Position numbers and translations under genes: made by a program | Assembly: GCA_030037525.1 (NCBI GenBank) | Contig: JASHRC010000201.1 | Location: forward strand, 1 to 59,081 | Direction of reading: 5' to 3' | DNA: 59,081 nt | DNA from: Candidatus Acidiferrales bacterium | Lineage (GTDB): Bacteria > Acidobacteriota > Terriglobia > Acidiferrales > UBA7541 | Shown: positions 9,880-19,158 of the stretch, one piece after another | How positions within the stretch are numbered: the first letter of the stretch is position 1 | How the letters are laid out: every line of letters begins with the position of its first letter | The notes under the pieces: model-generated | What the model was told of the DNA's origin: nothing | Database searches by the model: none | What the model saw: only the letters and a program-made list of their open reading frames with translations

Positions 9880-10989
9880 ATGCCTCGCAGCCTGCAGCAT
9901 GATCGGCAGCTGTTGATCGCAACACTGGCGCTGTGCTTTGCCGGTGCCGTGATGGTCTTTAGCGCGTCGGCGGTGACCCTGCGCGAGGAGGGACACAGCG
10001 GCTACACTTACCTGGTGCGCCAGCTTTTGTGGGCGGTGATCGGCATGGCCGGGATGTTCTGGCTGATGCGCACCGATTATCGCAAGCTCCGCCAGCCCCG
10101 GGTGATTTTTACGGCCATTTCGGTCACCCTGGTTCTGCTCGTGGCCGTGTTTTTTCTGGATCGCTCCCATTCGACACATCGCTGGGTCCGCCTGGGTCCG
10201 CTCAGCTTGCAGCCGTCGGAAATTGCCAAGCTCGTGGTCATCGTCTATCTGGCATGGTTTCTGGAAACGCGCTCGGCGCCGCGGGCGCCCGGCGTGAATG
10301 ATCTGCGGCAGACGCTTTTGCCCGCCCTGGGCACGGTCCTCGGGATCGTCGCGCTGGTTTACAAAGAGCCCGACATGGGCACCGCCTGCATGATCTTCTT
10401 CATTGCCGCCGTGATGCTGTTTATTGCGGGCCTCTCCTATCGCTACATCGGCGGAGCGGTTCTGGCGGCCGTGCCTTTGATTTACCTGGCGATTTCAAAC
10501 GTGCCGTACCGGCTCGAGCGCGTGCGCGTGTATTGGTCGCCCGGCGCAGACCCGCAAGGCCGCGGCTTTCAGCTTGCGCAATCGCTGATCGCGGTCGGCT
10601 CGGGCGGCTTCTCCGGCGTGGGTTTAATGGAGAGCCGACAGAAATTGTTCTTTTTGCCAGAGGCGCACACCGACTTCATCTACTCCATCATTTGCGAGGA
10701 GATCGGCTTCCTGGGAGCGGTGATCATCCTGGCGCTGTTTGCCATCTACGGCTGGAGAGGATTTGTGGCGGCGCTTGAGGCGCCCGACAGGTTCGGCCGG
10801 CTGCTGGCCATTGGGATCACGACGATGGTGGTCGGCCAAGCGCTGGTGAACTTAAGCGTCGTGCTCGGCCTGATGCCCACCAAAGGCATTCCGCTGCCGT
10901 TCATCAGCTACGGCGGCTCCAGTCTGATCGGGATGCTGCTGGCAACCGGCGTGCTCCTCAACGTCAGCCGGCACGCGGATCGAACGTGA
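9880..10989 (+). CDS. ftsW: Putative lipid II flippase/SEDS protein FtsW
   Basis: SEDS family: RWVRLGPLSLQPSEIAKL, KEPDMGT, PEAHTDFIYSIICEEIGFLG, PLPFISYGGSSL; start 9880. Confidence 0.95.
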   Translation: MPRSLQHDRQLLIATLALCFAGAVMVFSASAVTLREEGHSGYTYLVRQLLWAVIGMAGMFWLMRTDYRKLRQPRVIFTAISVTLVLLVAVFFLDRSHSTHRWVRLGPLSLQPSEIAKLVVIVYLAWFLETRSAPRAPGVNDLRQTLLPALGTVLGIVALVYKEPDMGTACMIFFIAAVMLFIAGLSYRYIGGAVLAAVPLIYLAISNVPYRLERVRVYWSPGADPQGRGFQLAQSLIAVGSGGFSGVGLMESRQKLFFLPEAHTDFIYSIICEEIGFLGAVIILALFAIYGWRGFVAALEAPDRFGRLLAIGITTMVVGQALVNLSVVLGLMPTKGIPLPFISYGGSSLIGMLLATGVLLNVSRHADRT

Positions 10990-12095
10990 GCGCCGATGCC
11001 CAGCGTGAAGCGAAGACATTACTGATTGCGGGCGGCGGCACCGGCGGCCACGTCTTCCCGGCGCTGGCAATCGCCGAGGAATGGCTCGGGCGCCAGCGCC
11101 AGGATTCGGTAGAAAGGCACGTTGTGTTTGTGGGAACCGAGGACGGAATCGAGGCGCGGCTGGTGCCGCAGGCGGGCTTGCCGCTGGAGACCATCCGCGT
11201 CCGGGGACTGAAAGGTATCGGGGGCGCAAGATTCGTTCGCAACGCCGCGATGCTCCCTGCCAGCTTCTGGGACTCGGAGAAAATTCTGCGCCGCCACCGC
11301 ATGAGCGCGGCCCTGGGGGTCGGCGGATACGCCTCCGGCCCCATGATGCTTCTGGCCGCGATGCATGGCATCCCCTCGGTCGTCTTTGAGCCCAACGTCG
11401 AGCCGGGGTTCACCAACCGCGTCTTGGTTCGTGTGGCGACCCGCATCGCCGTTGCCAGTGAGCAGACGGCCGCCCGTCTCGGGCCCAAAGCGGTGGTCAC
11501 AGGCTGCCCGGTCCGCAAGGAATTCTTCGCCATACCCCGAAAAGAACACCGCGAGCCCTTCCAAATCCTCATTACGGGCGGCAGCCGGGGCGCCCTGCCG
11601 ATCAACCGGGTCGTGGTGGATTCGCTCGACCGGCTGGCCCTGCGGAAAAATCAGCTTTTCATCGTGCATCAGACTGGCCAACGTGACTATAATGCCGTGC
11701 GAGTAGCTTATGCGCGTCGCCAGTTCCCCTCGGAGGTCGTCGCCTTCATCGAAAATATGGCGGAGAGGTTTGCCCAGGCCGACCTGATTGTTTCCAGGTC
11801 GGGAGCGATCACTGTCGCGGAGGTATCCGCCTCTGGACGAGCCGCCATCTTCATCCCTTTCGGCGCGGCAACCGACGCACATCAGACACGCAACGCACAG
11901 GCCATGCAGGATGCTGGCGCGGCCCGGCTCCTGCCGCAAGATCAGCTGACGCCGGAACGACTCACCAGCGAGATTTTTTCCCTCCTGGACCAGCCCCGGA
12001 GAATTCAAGAGATGGAGGATCGCGCTCGTGCGCTCGGGCGTCCGCGCGCCGTGGAAGAGATCGTCGATCTCCTGGAAGGGGTGGCCCGGCTGTGA
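10986..12095 (+). CDS. murG: UDP-N-acetylglucosamine--N-acetylmuramyl-(pentapeptide) pyrophosphoryl-undecaprenol GlcNAc transferase MurG
   Basis: IAGGGTGGHVFPALAIAEE, GVGGYASGPMMLLA, SRSGAITVAEV. Confidence 0.96.
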   Translation: MSADAQREAKTLLIAGGGTGGHVFPALAIAEEWLGRQRQDSVERHVVFVGTEDGIEARLVPQAGLPLETIRVRGLKGIGGARFVRNAAMLPASFWDSEKILRRHRMSAALGVGGYASGPMMLLAAMHGIPSVVFEPNVEPGFTNRVLVRVATRIAVASEQTAARLGPKAVVTGCPVRKEFFAIPRKEHREPFQILITGGSRGALPINRVVVDSLDRLALRKNQLFIVHQTGQRDYNAVRVAYARRQFPSEVVAFIENMAERFAQADLIVSRSGAITVAEVSASGRAAIFIPFGAATDAHQTRNAQAMQDAGAARLLPQDQLTPERLTSEIFSLLDQPRRIQEMEDRARALGRPRAVEEIVDLLEGVARL

Positions 12096-13504
12096 CCGTT
12101 ACCTTTCGTAATTTTCAGCGCATTCATCTGGTCGGCATCGGCGGCAGCGGCATGAGTGGTATCGCCGAAGTGCTGCTTTCGAGCGGCTACGCAGTCTCAG
12201 GCTCCGATTTGAAGCCCTCGCCCGCCACCCAGCGTCTCGAGAAGCTCGGCGCAACGATTTACGACACGCATGCGGCAGAAAACGTCCGTGGGGCGCACGT
12301 CGTGGTGGTCTCCGCCGCCGTAGGGGGCGAAAACGTTGAATTGGTTGAGGCACATCGACAAAAGATTCCCGTGATTCCGCGCGCGGAAATGCTCGCCGAG
12401 TTGATGCGGCTGAAGTTTGGCATTGCCGTAGCGGGCGCGCACGGAAAGACGACGACCACCTCGATGGTCGCATCCGTTCTGGGCGCGGCAGGCCTGGATC
12501 CGACGTTCGTGGTCGGCGGGCGGGTGAACTATGCCGGCTCGAACGCGCGCGTCGGCGAGGGCGAATACATGGTGGTCGAGGCGGACGAAAGCGACGGCTC
12601 GTTCCTGCTGCTGGCGCCGGTCATCGCCGTGATCACCACGATTGACCGCGAGCATCTGGACCACTACCGCTCACTCGAGAATATTCAAGAGGCCTTTCTG
12701 CAATTCGCCAATCGCGTGCCGTTCTACGGCTCGGTCGTCCTGTCGCTTGACGAACCCAATGTGCAGGCGATTTTGCCGGGCGTGAGGCGTCCCGTGATCA
12801 GCTACGGCACGTCCGCCCAGGCCGATCTGGTAATTTCCGATGTGAAGCTCAACGGTCTTTCTAGCGAGTTCCGCCTGAAATATCACGGCGAGGAGTTAGG
12901 CCTTTTCGGCTTGCCGGGGCCGCCGGGAATCCACCAGGTACGCAACGCTTCGGCCGCCGCGGCGGTGGCCCTCGCGCTGAATGTCCCGGCCGATCTGATT
13001 CGCCAGGGCCTGCAAAAATTCTCCGGAGTCGCCCGCAGGTTCGATGTCAAAGGGAAGTTTTCCGGCGTTACGCTGATCGACGATTACGGCCACCATCCTG
13101 TTGAGATTCGCGCCACGCTGGAAGCCGCGCGCTTGTGCGGCTACGCGCGCCTGCTGGTGCTTTTTCAGCCGCACCGCTACACCCGCACCCGGCACCTCTG
13201 GGAGGATTTTCGGCTCTCCTTTAATCTGGCGGACGTGCTGGTGGTCACCGACATTTACCCGGCTGGCGAAACGCCCATCGAAGGTGTCACCGGCGAGCTT
13301 TTGGCCGAAGCCATCAGCGCGGCCGGCCACAAGCGAGTCATTTATTCGAGCACGCTGCAAGGCGGCATCGAATTTATTCTGCGCGAGGCGCGCCCGGGCG
13401 ATGCCGTTCTGACCATTGGCGCCGGGAGCGTCGGTCGGGTGACCGAAGAACTGGCCATGCTGCTGGGCGCAAAGGATTCGATTTCCCATGCGGATAAACG
13501 CTAA
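12092..13504 (+). CDS. murC: UDP-N-acetylmuramate--L-alanine ligase MurC
   Basis: HLVGIGGSGMSGIAEVL, GAHGKTTTTSMV, EADESDGSFL, DDYGHHPVEIRATL, FQPHRYTRT. Confidence 0.96.
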   Translation: MTVTFRNFQRIHLVGIGGSGMSGIAEVLLSSGYAVSGSDLKPSPATQRLEKLGATIYDTHAAENVRGAHVVVVSAAVGGENVELVEAHRQKIPVIPRAEMLAELMRLKFGIAVAGAHGKTTTTSMVASVLGAAGLDPTFVVGGRVNYAGSNARVGEGEYMVVEADESDGSFLLLAPVIAVITTIDREHLDHYRSLENIQEAFLQFANRVPFYGSVVLSLDEPNVQAILPGVRRPVISYGTSAQADLVISDVKLNGLSSEFRLKYHGEELGLFGLPGPPGIHQVRNASAAAAVALALNVPADLIRQGLQKFSGVARRFDVKGKFSGVTLIDDYGHHPVEIRATLEAARLCGYARLLVLFQPHRYTRTRHLWEDFRLSFNLADVLVVTDIYPAGETPIEGVTGELLAEAISAAGHKRVIYSSTLQGGIEFILREARPGDAVLTIGAGSVGRVTEELAMLLGAKDSISHADKR

Positions 13505-14393
13505 AACCGTGGCGCAACTGGCGGAACTCGGTAACGAGGTGCGCCCGGGCGTCTCGCTCGCCGATCATACGTCGCTCGGGATTGGCGGTCGGACCGACCA
13601 AGTCCTGCTCCGTCGCCCCGAAACGATTCCGCAAGTGATGCGCCTGCTTGCGGAGGAAGGAAATCCGCACAAGTTTCTGGGCGGCGGCACGAACGTGCTG
13701 GTAGACGATGGCGAACTCGGTTTCATCGTGCTGCATCTGCCCGCCTCAGGGTCCGCCATGCGCGTAGAAGGCAACGCCGCGTATGTCGACGCCGCAGCGG
13801 ACCTGGGCGGAACGGTCACCTTTTGCGCCAAGCACGATCTGGGCGGCCTGGAAGGACTCGTCGGTGTGCCGGGAAGCGTCGGCGGCGCGCTGCGGATGAA
13901 TGCGGGCGCCTACGGCACGCAGATCGGCCCCCATGTGCGCGAAGTCCAACTCTATCGGGCGGCTTCGGGCCAAATCGAGACGCTCTGTGGCAGCGACATC
14001 CGCTTTGATTACCGGCATACTTCGTTTGGGCCCGAGGATGTGATGCTTCGCGTGAAACTGGAATTGCCGTCCAGGCCGTACCAAGAGATCTTGGCAGCCA
14101 TCAAGGTCTCCAACCAGAAGCGGCGCTCGAGCCAGCCGCTGGACCAAAAGAGTGCGGGCTGCGTTTTCAAGAATCCGCCGGGCGGCTCGGCCGGGCGCCT
14201 GATCGACCAACTGGGCCTGAAAGGCCATCGCCTGGGCGATGCGATGGTCAGCGACCGGCATGCGAATTTCTTCGTCAACCTCGGTCAGGCCAGCTGTGCC
14301 GACATGCTGGGACTGATCGATTCTGTGCGCGAGCGCGTGCGCACCGCCTACGGAATTGAACTCGAAAATGAGGTCATTGTCTGGCGAAATTAA
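13488..14393 (+). CDS. murB: UDP-N-acetylenolpyruvoylglucosamine reductase MurB
   Basis: NTSLGIGG-like HTSLGIGG, FLGGGTNVLV, GVPGSVGGALRMNAGAYG, SAGCVFKNPPG, HANFFVN. Confidence 0.95.
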   Translation: MRINAKTVAQLAELGNEVRPGVSLADHTSLGIGGRTDQVLLRRPETIPQVMRLLAEEGNPHKFLGGGTNVLVDDGELGFIVLHLPASGSAMRVEGNAAYVDAAADLGGTVTFCAKHDLGGLEGLVGVPGSVGGALRMNAGAYGTQIGPHVREVQLYRAASGQIETLCGSDIRFDYRHTSFGPEDVMLRVKLELPSRPYQEILAAIKVSNQKRRSSQPLDQKSAGCVFKNPPGGSAGRLIDQLGLKGHRLGDAMVSDRHANFFVNLGQASCADMLGLIDSVRERVRTAYGIELENEVIVWRN

Positions 14394-14410
14394 AAGCCAT
14401 CGACGCTGAG

Positions 14411-15331
14411 GTGTACCCGCAGGAAGTCCTGGCGGACGAGGAGCCCAGGTACCTTCGTCGCCAGAAGCCGGTCGAGGTCAAGCGGCGGAAATTCGGCCGG
14501 CAGGCCTGGAAGACCTATCTGCGCGTGACGACTTGGACAGCCCTCGGACTTGTGGGCGGGGCCGCAGCGTACCAGTGCGGACGTTTCCTGCTCACGTCGC
14601 GGCAAATGGCTCTGGTCCATCCCGACCAGATCCGCATCGAGGGAAATCATCACGTCCGGCCGGAGAGCGTGCGCCAAATCTTTGTGCCTGATCGAGGGAA
14701 GAGCGTTCTGCGAATCCCCTTGGATCGAAGGCGACGCCAGATCGAAATGCTCTCCTGGGTCGACCACGCTGCGGTGCGGCGGGCGTTGCCCGATCGAATC
14801 GAAGTGGACGTTACCGAACGCATGCCGATCGCGTTCCTGCGCGAGGCAAGCGATCTCGCGCTCATCGATGCACACGGCGTCATCCTGGAACGCCCCATCC
14901 AGGGCGACTTTCACTTTCCGGTGGTGGTGGGACTCGGCCAGCAGATGCCGCTTGAAGATCGCGAGCAGCGCATGCAGCTGTTTTCGAAGTTTATGCAAGA
15001 GATTGCTTCGGTCGAAAGCGATGCAGCCGACCGGGTCAGCGAAGTCGACCTCTCCGACGGGCAGGACCTTCGGGCAGCCTTGACCGGCTTGGAGCAGGAC
15101 TCCGCAGGTCGGCAATCCACGACCCAGACATCTGCCCCCGCGCCCGTGCTGGTGCATTTCGGCAATGAAGATTTCTCCGGCAAGTATCAAACGCTGGTGG
15201 ATGATTTCCCCGGGTGGCAGGCCAAGGCCGGGCGCATCGAATCGGTCGATCTGCGTTTCAGCCGCGAGGCCGTCGTAAATCAGGAACGGACCGTGACGCC
15301 GCCGGACGGGACGCAGGCGCCGGGGCACTAG
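14411..15331 (+). CDS. ftsQ: Cell division protein FtsQ (POTRA)
   Basis: IRIEGNHHVRPESVRQIFV POTRA-like, RALPDRIEVDVTERMPIAFLR; between murB and ftsA; start codon uncertain. Confidence 0.88.
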   Translation: MYPQEVLADEEPRYLRRQKPVEVKRRKFGRQAWKTYLRVTTWTALGLVGGAAAYQCGRFLLTSRQMALVHPDQIRIEGNHHVRPESVRQIFVPDRGKSVLRIPLDRRRRQIEMLSWVDHAAVRRALPDRIEVDVTERMPIAFLREASDLALIDAHGVILERPIQGDFHFPVVVGLGQQMPLEDREQRMQLFSKFMQEIASVESDAADRVSEVDLSDGQDLRAALTGLEQDSAGRQSTTQTSAPAPVLVHFGNEDFSGKYQTLVDDFPGWQAKAGRIESVDLRFSREAVVNQERTVTPPDGTQAPGH

Positions 15332-15369
15332 ACGTTTGGTCGCAGGAGTGCAGGTCAGCTGGAGGGAAT

Positions 15370-16584
15370 TTGACCAAGAAAGAACGGCACGTCGTAGCGC
15401 TCGATATCGGCAGCACGAAAACTTGCGCACTTGTTGGTGAAATGGATGAGGACAGTCGAGTGAAGTTCGCGGCCCTCGGCGCCGCCGAGTCCAAGGGCTG
15501 GCGCAAGGGTCAAATCGTGAATCTGGATCTGGCGGTCAGTTCGATCCGCCGGGCGATCGAAGAGGCGGAAACCGTCGTTGGTGTCCCGGTGGAATCGGCT
15601 GTGATCGGCGTGGCCGGGGGACACGTGCGGGGTGTGAACAGCCGCGGCGGAATCACCATCGGCACTCGGCCCCGCGACATTCAACGCGAGGATGTTCGCC
15701 GCTCGATCGAGGCTGCTCGGGCGGTGACTCTTCCCGAAGACCGTGAAGTGCTCCACGTGCTGCCGCAGGAGTTTTTTCTCGACGGTCAGGACAATATTCG
15801 CGATGCCATCGGAATGGTCGGCCAGCGCCTGGAGGCGAACGTTCACATCGTCACAGCCTCCGGCACCGCTACGCAGAACATCGTCACGGCTGTGAATCGA
15901 GCCGGCGTCCGCGTGGACGATACAGTGCTCGAGCCGTTCGCCTCTGCCGAAGCGTGCCTCACGCAGGACGAACGCGAGCTCGGCGCCTGCCTGCTCGATG
16001 TCGGCGGCGGTACGAGCGAGCTGATTGTGTATACGGGCGGCGTGGTGCGGCACACGGCGGCAGTTCCGATCGGCGGCGACCATTTCACCAACGACCTGGC
16101 GGTTGGCTTGCGCACGCCGATCCCTGAAGCCGAGAAGATCAAGCGCGAGCACGGGCAAGCCTGCCGGGAGTTGCTGGGCGAGGACGTGCCCATCGAGATT
16201 CAGAGCGTGGGCGACCGCCCGCCTCGCACGATTTTCTCGCGTATGGTCGGCGAGATCTTGATCCCACGCGCGCAGGAGCTGCTGTCGCTGGTGCGCGAGG
16301 AGCTGCGGCGCTCTGGACTGGAAAAGCAGATTCCCGCCGGATGGGTATTCACGGGAGGGGGCTCGCATCTGCGGGGCCTTGCGGAGTTGGCCGAACGCGT
16401 TTTTCATCTGCCGGTGCGCATCGCCTCGCCGCGAGGCCTTGCCGAAATGAGCGAGCAAGTTTCCCAGCCCGAGTATTCCACGGCCGTAGGGCTTGTTCTC
16501 TACGCGGCGCGCACGCGCCGCGTTGCGGGAACGCGTCCGACCGGCTTTTTGGGCAAGTTGAAGAGCATGTTTGCGGGGGCGTGA
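15370..16584 (+). CDS. ftsA: Cell division protein FtsA
   Basis: [75 protein letters not shown] start 15370. Confidence 0.95.
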   Translation: MTKKERHVVALDIGSTKTCALVGEMDEDSRVKFAALGAAESKGWRKGQIVNLDLAVSSIRRAIEEAETVVGVPVESAVIGVAGGHVRGVNSRGGITIGTRPRDIQREDVRRSIEAARAVTLPEDREVLHVLPQEFFLDGQDNIRDAIGMVGQRLEANVHIVTASGTATQNIVTAVNRAGVRVDDTVLEPFASAEACLTQDERELGACLLDVGGGTSELIVYTGGVVRHTAAVPIGGDHFTNDLAVGLRTPIPEAEKIKREHGQACRELLGEDVPIEIQSVGDRPPRTIFSRMVGEILIPRAQELLSLVREELRRSGLEKQIPAGWVFTGGGSHLRGLAELAERVFHLPVRIASPRGLAEMSEQVSQPEYSTAVGLVLYAARTRRVAGTRPTGFLGKLKSMFAGA

Positions 16585-16619
16585 GCCGAGAATCTGAAGA
16601 TCGCGACAGGGGAGGCAGC

Positions 16620-17795
16620 ATGGCACCAAAGGAATCGAACCTCCGGGTTTCGTTCAGTGAAGAGACGCAGGACGGCGCCAAGATCAAGGTGATCGGCGTC
16701 GGCGGCGGCGGATCCAACGCCGTCAACCGCATGATTCGCGCCAAAGTGGAGGGCGTCGAATTCATCGCGGCCAACACCGACTTGCAGGCCCTGAAACTTT
16801 CGCAGGCCCCTGTGAAGCTCCAAATGGGCGCGAAGTTGACCAAGGGCCTGGGGGCGGGCGCCAACCCCGAGGTCGGCCGAAAGGCCGCGCTCGAAGACAC
16901 GGAGAAAATTCTGGAGGCGCTCGACGGCGCGGACATGGTGTTCGTCACCTCCGGCCTGGGCGGCGGCACCGGCAGTGGCTCGGCGCCCGTGGTCGCCAAT
17001 CTCGCAAGCGAGCTCGGTGCGCTGACGGTCGCGGTGGTGACCAAGCCGTTCGCTTTTGAAGGCAAGCGCCGCATGCAACAGGCGGAGCAGGCGCTCAACG
17101 AGCTGATCGGCTGCGTCGACACGGTGATCGTGATTCCCAACGAGCGGCTCATGGAATGCGTCGAGCAGGGCACCAGCTTCTTCGAGGCGTTCCGCATTGC
17201 TGATGACATTCTGCGCCAAGCCGTGCAGGGCATCTCCGATATCATCACGATTCCCGGCATCATCAATCGTGACTTCGCTGACGTGCGCACGATCATGTCC
17301 GGACAGGGCTATGCCGTGATGGGCACGGCCGTCGCGTCTGGATCGAATCGCGCCATCGATGCTGCGAACCGGGCCATCAGCAGTCCGCTGCTTGAAGACA
17401 ATTGCATCAACGGCGCGCAAGGCATCCTGATCAACGTCACCGGCTCGTCCACGCTTTCCTTGCACGAAGTCCACGAGGCATCCTCGATCATCCAGAGAGC
17501 GGCGCATGAAAACGCGAACATCATCTTCGGGGCGGTGCAGGACGATGCGATGAAGGAGTCGGTCAAGATCACGGTGATCGCAGCCGGTTTCCGAGAAGTC
17601 GCGAACAAGAAGACGCACGCCAGGCCGTCGTATCTGCCAAGAACTTGGAAGGCGGGACGCGAGGTGCCGGTGGCCCCTGAGCAGACCACTGTCGTGCAGC
17701 AGGCCGCGCACAATTTTGTGGAGGTCGCACGGGAAATCGCCGCAGACGACCTCGACGTGCCGACCTTTCTCCGCCGTCAGGCTCAAAAGGCCTAG
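16620..17795 (+). CDS. ftsZ: Cell division protein FtsZ
   Basis: [34 protein letters not shown]-terminal peptide [11 protein letters not shown]. Confidence 0.98.
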   Translation: MAPKESNLRVSFSEETQDGAKIKVIGVGGGGSNAVNRMIRAKVEGVEFIAANTDLQALKLSQAPVKLQMGAKLTKGLGAGANPEVGRKAALEDTEKILEALDGADMVFVTSGLGGGTGSGSAPVVANLASELGALTVAVVTKPFAFEGKRRMQQAEQALNELIGCVDTVIVIPNERLMECVEQGTSFFEAFRIADDILRQAVQGISDIITIPGIINRDFADVRTIMSGQGYAVMGTAVASGSNRAIDAANRAISSPLLEDNCINGAQGILINVTGSSTLSLHEVHEASSIIQRAAHENANIIFGAVQDDAMKESVKITVIAAGFREVANKKTHARPSYLPRTWKAGREVPVAPEQTTVVQQAAHNFVEVAREIAADDLDVPTFLRRQAQKA

Positions 17796-17818
17796 CGCCA
17801 TCGAGCGGCGGCCTTTTT
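17785..17818 (+). terminator. Rho-independent-type terminator at the end of ftsZ
   Basis: AAAAGGCC (17785-17792) pairs with GGCCTTTT (17810-17817) followed by T; stem overlaps the ftsZ stop codon. Confidence 0.6.
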
Positions 17819-17954
17819 CGCGTCGTGTTTGGCAGAGAAGGTCGGCTGCTTTGGCCCGAGCCGGCTCTTGCTCGAGCAGACCGCTCCGCAGCCTGCGGTC
17901 ACTTAACGAGGTGGGACAAAAACAAATTTTAGGGAGTGCTCGCCGCGATCCGCG

Positions 17955-17990
17955 GTGACCCTCATCACGTCATAATGTGACGCCCATCAC
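17955..17990 (+). promoter_or_regulatory. Two tandem Crp/Fnr-family-like palindromes (GTGA-N6-TCAC)
   Basis: GTGAccctcaTCAC at 17955-17968 and GTGAcgcccaTCAC at 17977-17990, 22 bp centre to centre, upstream of hsp20. Confidence 0.5.
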
Positions 17991-18188
17991 TGACCCCGGG
18001 GGCGTCCGGTCGTACGAGGGGGTTAGAGAAGGAACGACACGGCCAGGGAATGAGCTACCGAGAAAGAAAAAACGGTTGGCTCACCCTCAAGATGGTAAAA
18101 CGAGGTTGGACCTGGCCGCAGGGCTCTTCTCACGGGAAACAGCGGCGGGGTCTGAAGGAAACGTGAAGCGCCATGTGGCCTCGACGCA

Positions 18189-18276
18189 CCGGCCATCGGG
18201 CCGGAAGATAGCTTCAGCTCCGCCGCTGCCTCCGAAAGTAACCTAGATCGCTCCTGGTGGAGCGAGAGGAGGAGCC
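18189..18276 (+). promoter_or_regulatory. Structured 5' leader of hsp20; candidate RNA thermometer
   Basis: Hairpin CCGGCC-ATCG-GGCCGG (18189-18204); TCGCTCC-TGGT-GGAGCGA (18248-18265); GCTCCT can alternatively pair with AGGAGC overlapping the SD. Confidence 0.4.
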
Positions 18277-18759
18277 ATGAGAACCCTTTATGGAGAGTTG
18301 TTCGGTTTGCGCCATGAGTTCGACGAGCTGTTCAATCGGCTTCTGACGGGAAGGCCGCTGGCAGAATGGCCAGAACTGCCCGTATTTGGCAGAGAGTTTG
18401 GCATTACTCCTGCGGTTGAAACTTATGTCGACAAACAAACCAATAAGTATGTCTGCCGCGTGACCCTGCCGGGCATCGAGCCCAAGGATTTGGAAATCAG
18501 CACGCAGGGACACGTACTCACAATTCGCGGCGAGCGAAAGTTCCAGCACGCCGTCAAGGAAGTTGAGTTCATGGAGCGGGAGGTTACCTACGGCAAGTTC
18601 GAGCGGACGATTACCCTGCCAGAGGGAGTGATGGTGGAGAAGCTCGTCGCCGAGTACGGCAGCGGCGTGCTCGAAATCACAGCTCCGATCGCCACAGCCG
18701 CACTGCCGCGGAAGGTTGAAATCAAGACCCTGCCATCGGTGAAGCAAGTCGCCGCCTGA
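18277..18759 (+). CDS. Small heat shock protein, Hsp20/alpha-crystallin family
   Basis: PAVETYVDKQTNKYVCRVTLPGIEPKDLEISTQGHVLTIRGERKF, YGKFERTITLPEGV, YGSGVLEIT. Confidence 0.95.
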   Translation: MRTLYGELFGLRHEFDELFNRLLTGRPLAEWPELPVFGREFGITPAVETYVDKQTNKYVCRVTLPGIEPKDLEISTQGHVLTIRGERKFQHAVKEVEFMEREVTYGKFERTITLPEGVMVEKLVAEYGSGVLEITAPIATAALPRKVEIKTLPSVKQVAA

Positions 18760-18798
18760 ATCACAGCAGGAAGCGAGCGACCGAATAGGCACCGCGAG

Positions 18799-18829
18799 CG
18801 GCCCGGGATCCTCCCGGGCCGTTCAATTT
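18799..18829 (+). terminator. Hairpin terminator downstream of hsp20
   Basis: 10-bp stem CGGCCCGGGA / TCCCGGGCCG with 3-nt loop, followed by TTCAATTT. Confidence 0.55.
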
Positions 18830-18915
18830 CTAACTCCGTCTGAGCTCGAAGTTCGGCTCGCCAGGCAGCCCCGGTTTCAGGACTCCGCCCTGTTCCCATG
18901 CCAGCGGCGAGGGGG

Positions 18916-19158
18916 TCATTCCACCGCAATCTTCGAGCCGTGCTGTACTTTGGCCGACAACTTCTCGATGCGATGGTCGATTGCGGCGCGAATGCCCTTC
19001 AAGAATTCGACGCGCGAATTCACGAAATGCTGGCGGACCGCCGGAGGGACCTCAAAACAGCTCGCGATCTGATCGATAAACGCGTGCACTTCCTGCGGCG
19101 CACCGCGACCGCTCGCCGGGCTCCCACTGGCAGGATTCGACGTCTCGTCGTTGGTCAT
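18916..19158 (-). CDS. Hypothetical small protein, translationally coupled to the ArsA-like ATPase
   Basis: 80 aa; ATGA overlap (start 19158, upstream stop 19155); charged helical C-half RQHFVNSRVEFLKGIRAAIDHRIEKLSAKV. Confidence 0.6.
   Translation of the reverse strand: MTNDETSNPASGSPASGRGAPQEVHAFIDQIASCFEVPPAVRQHFVNSRVEFLKGIRAAIDHRIEKLSAKVQHGSKIAVE

Noticed and set aside
15355-17801. Antisense ORFs (424 and 433 aa) over ftsA and ftsZ
   Set aside because: Shadow ORFs created by GC-rich third positions; no motifs or plausible starts.
18050-18166. 38-aa ORF MSYRERKNGWLTLKMVKRGWTWPQGSSHGKQRRGLKET in the hsp20 leader
   Set aside because: No convincing Shine-Dalgarno and no family signal; kept only as a possible leader peptide to test by conservation.
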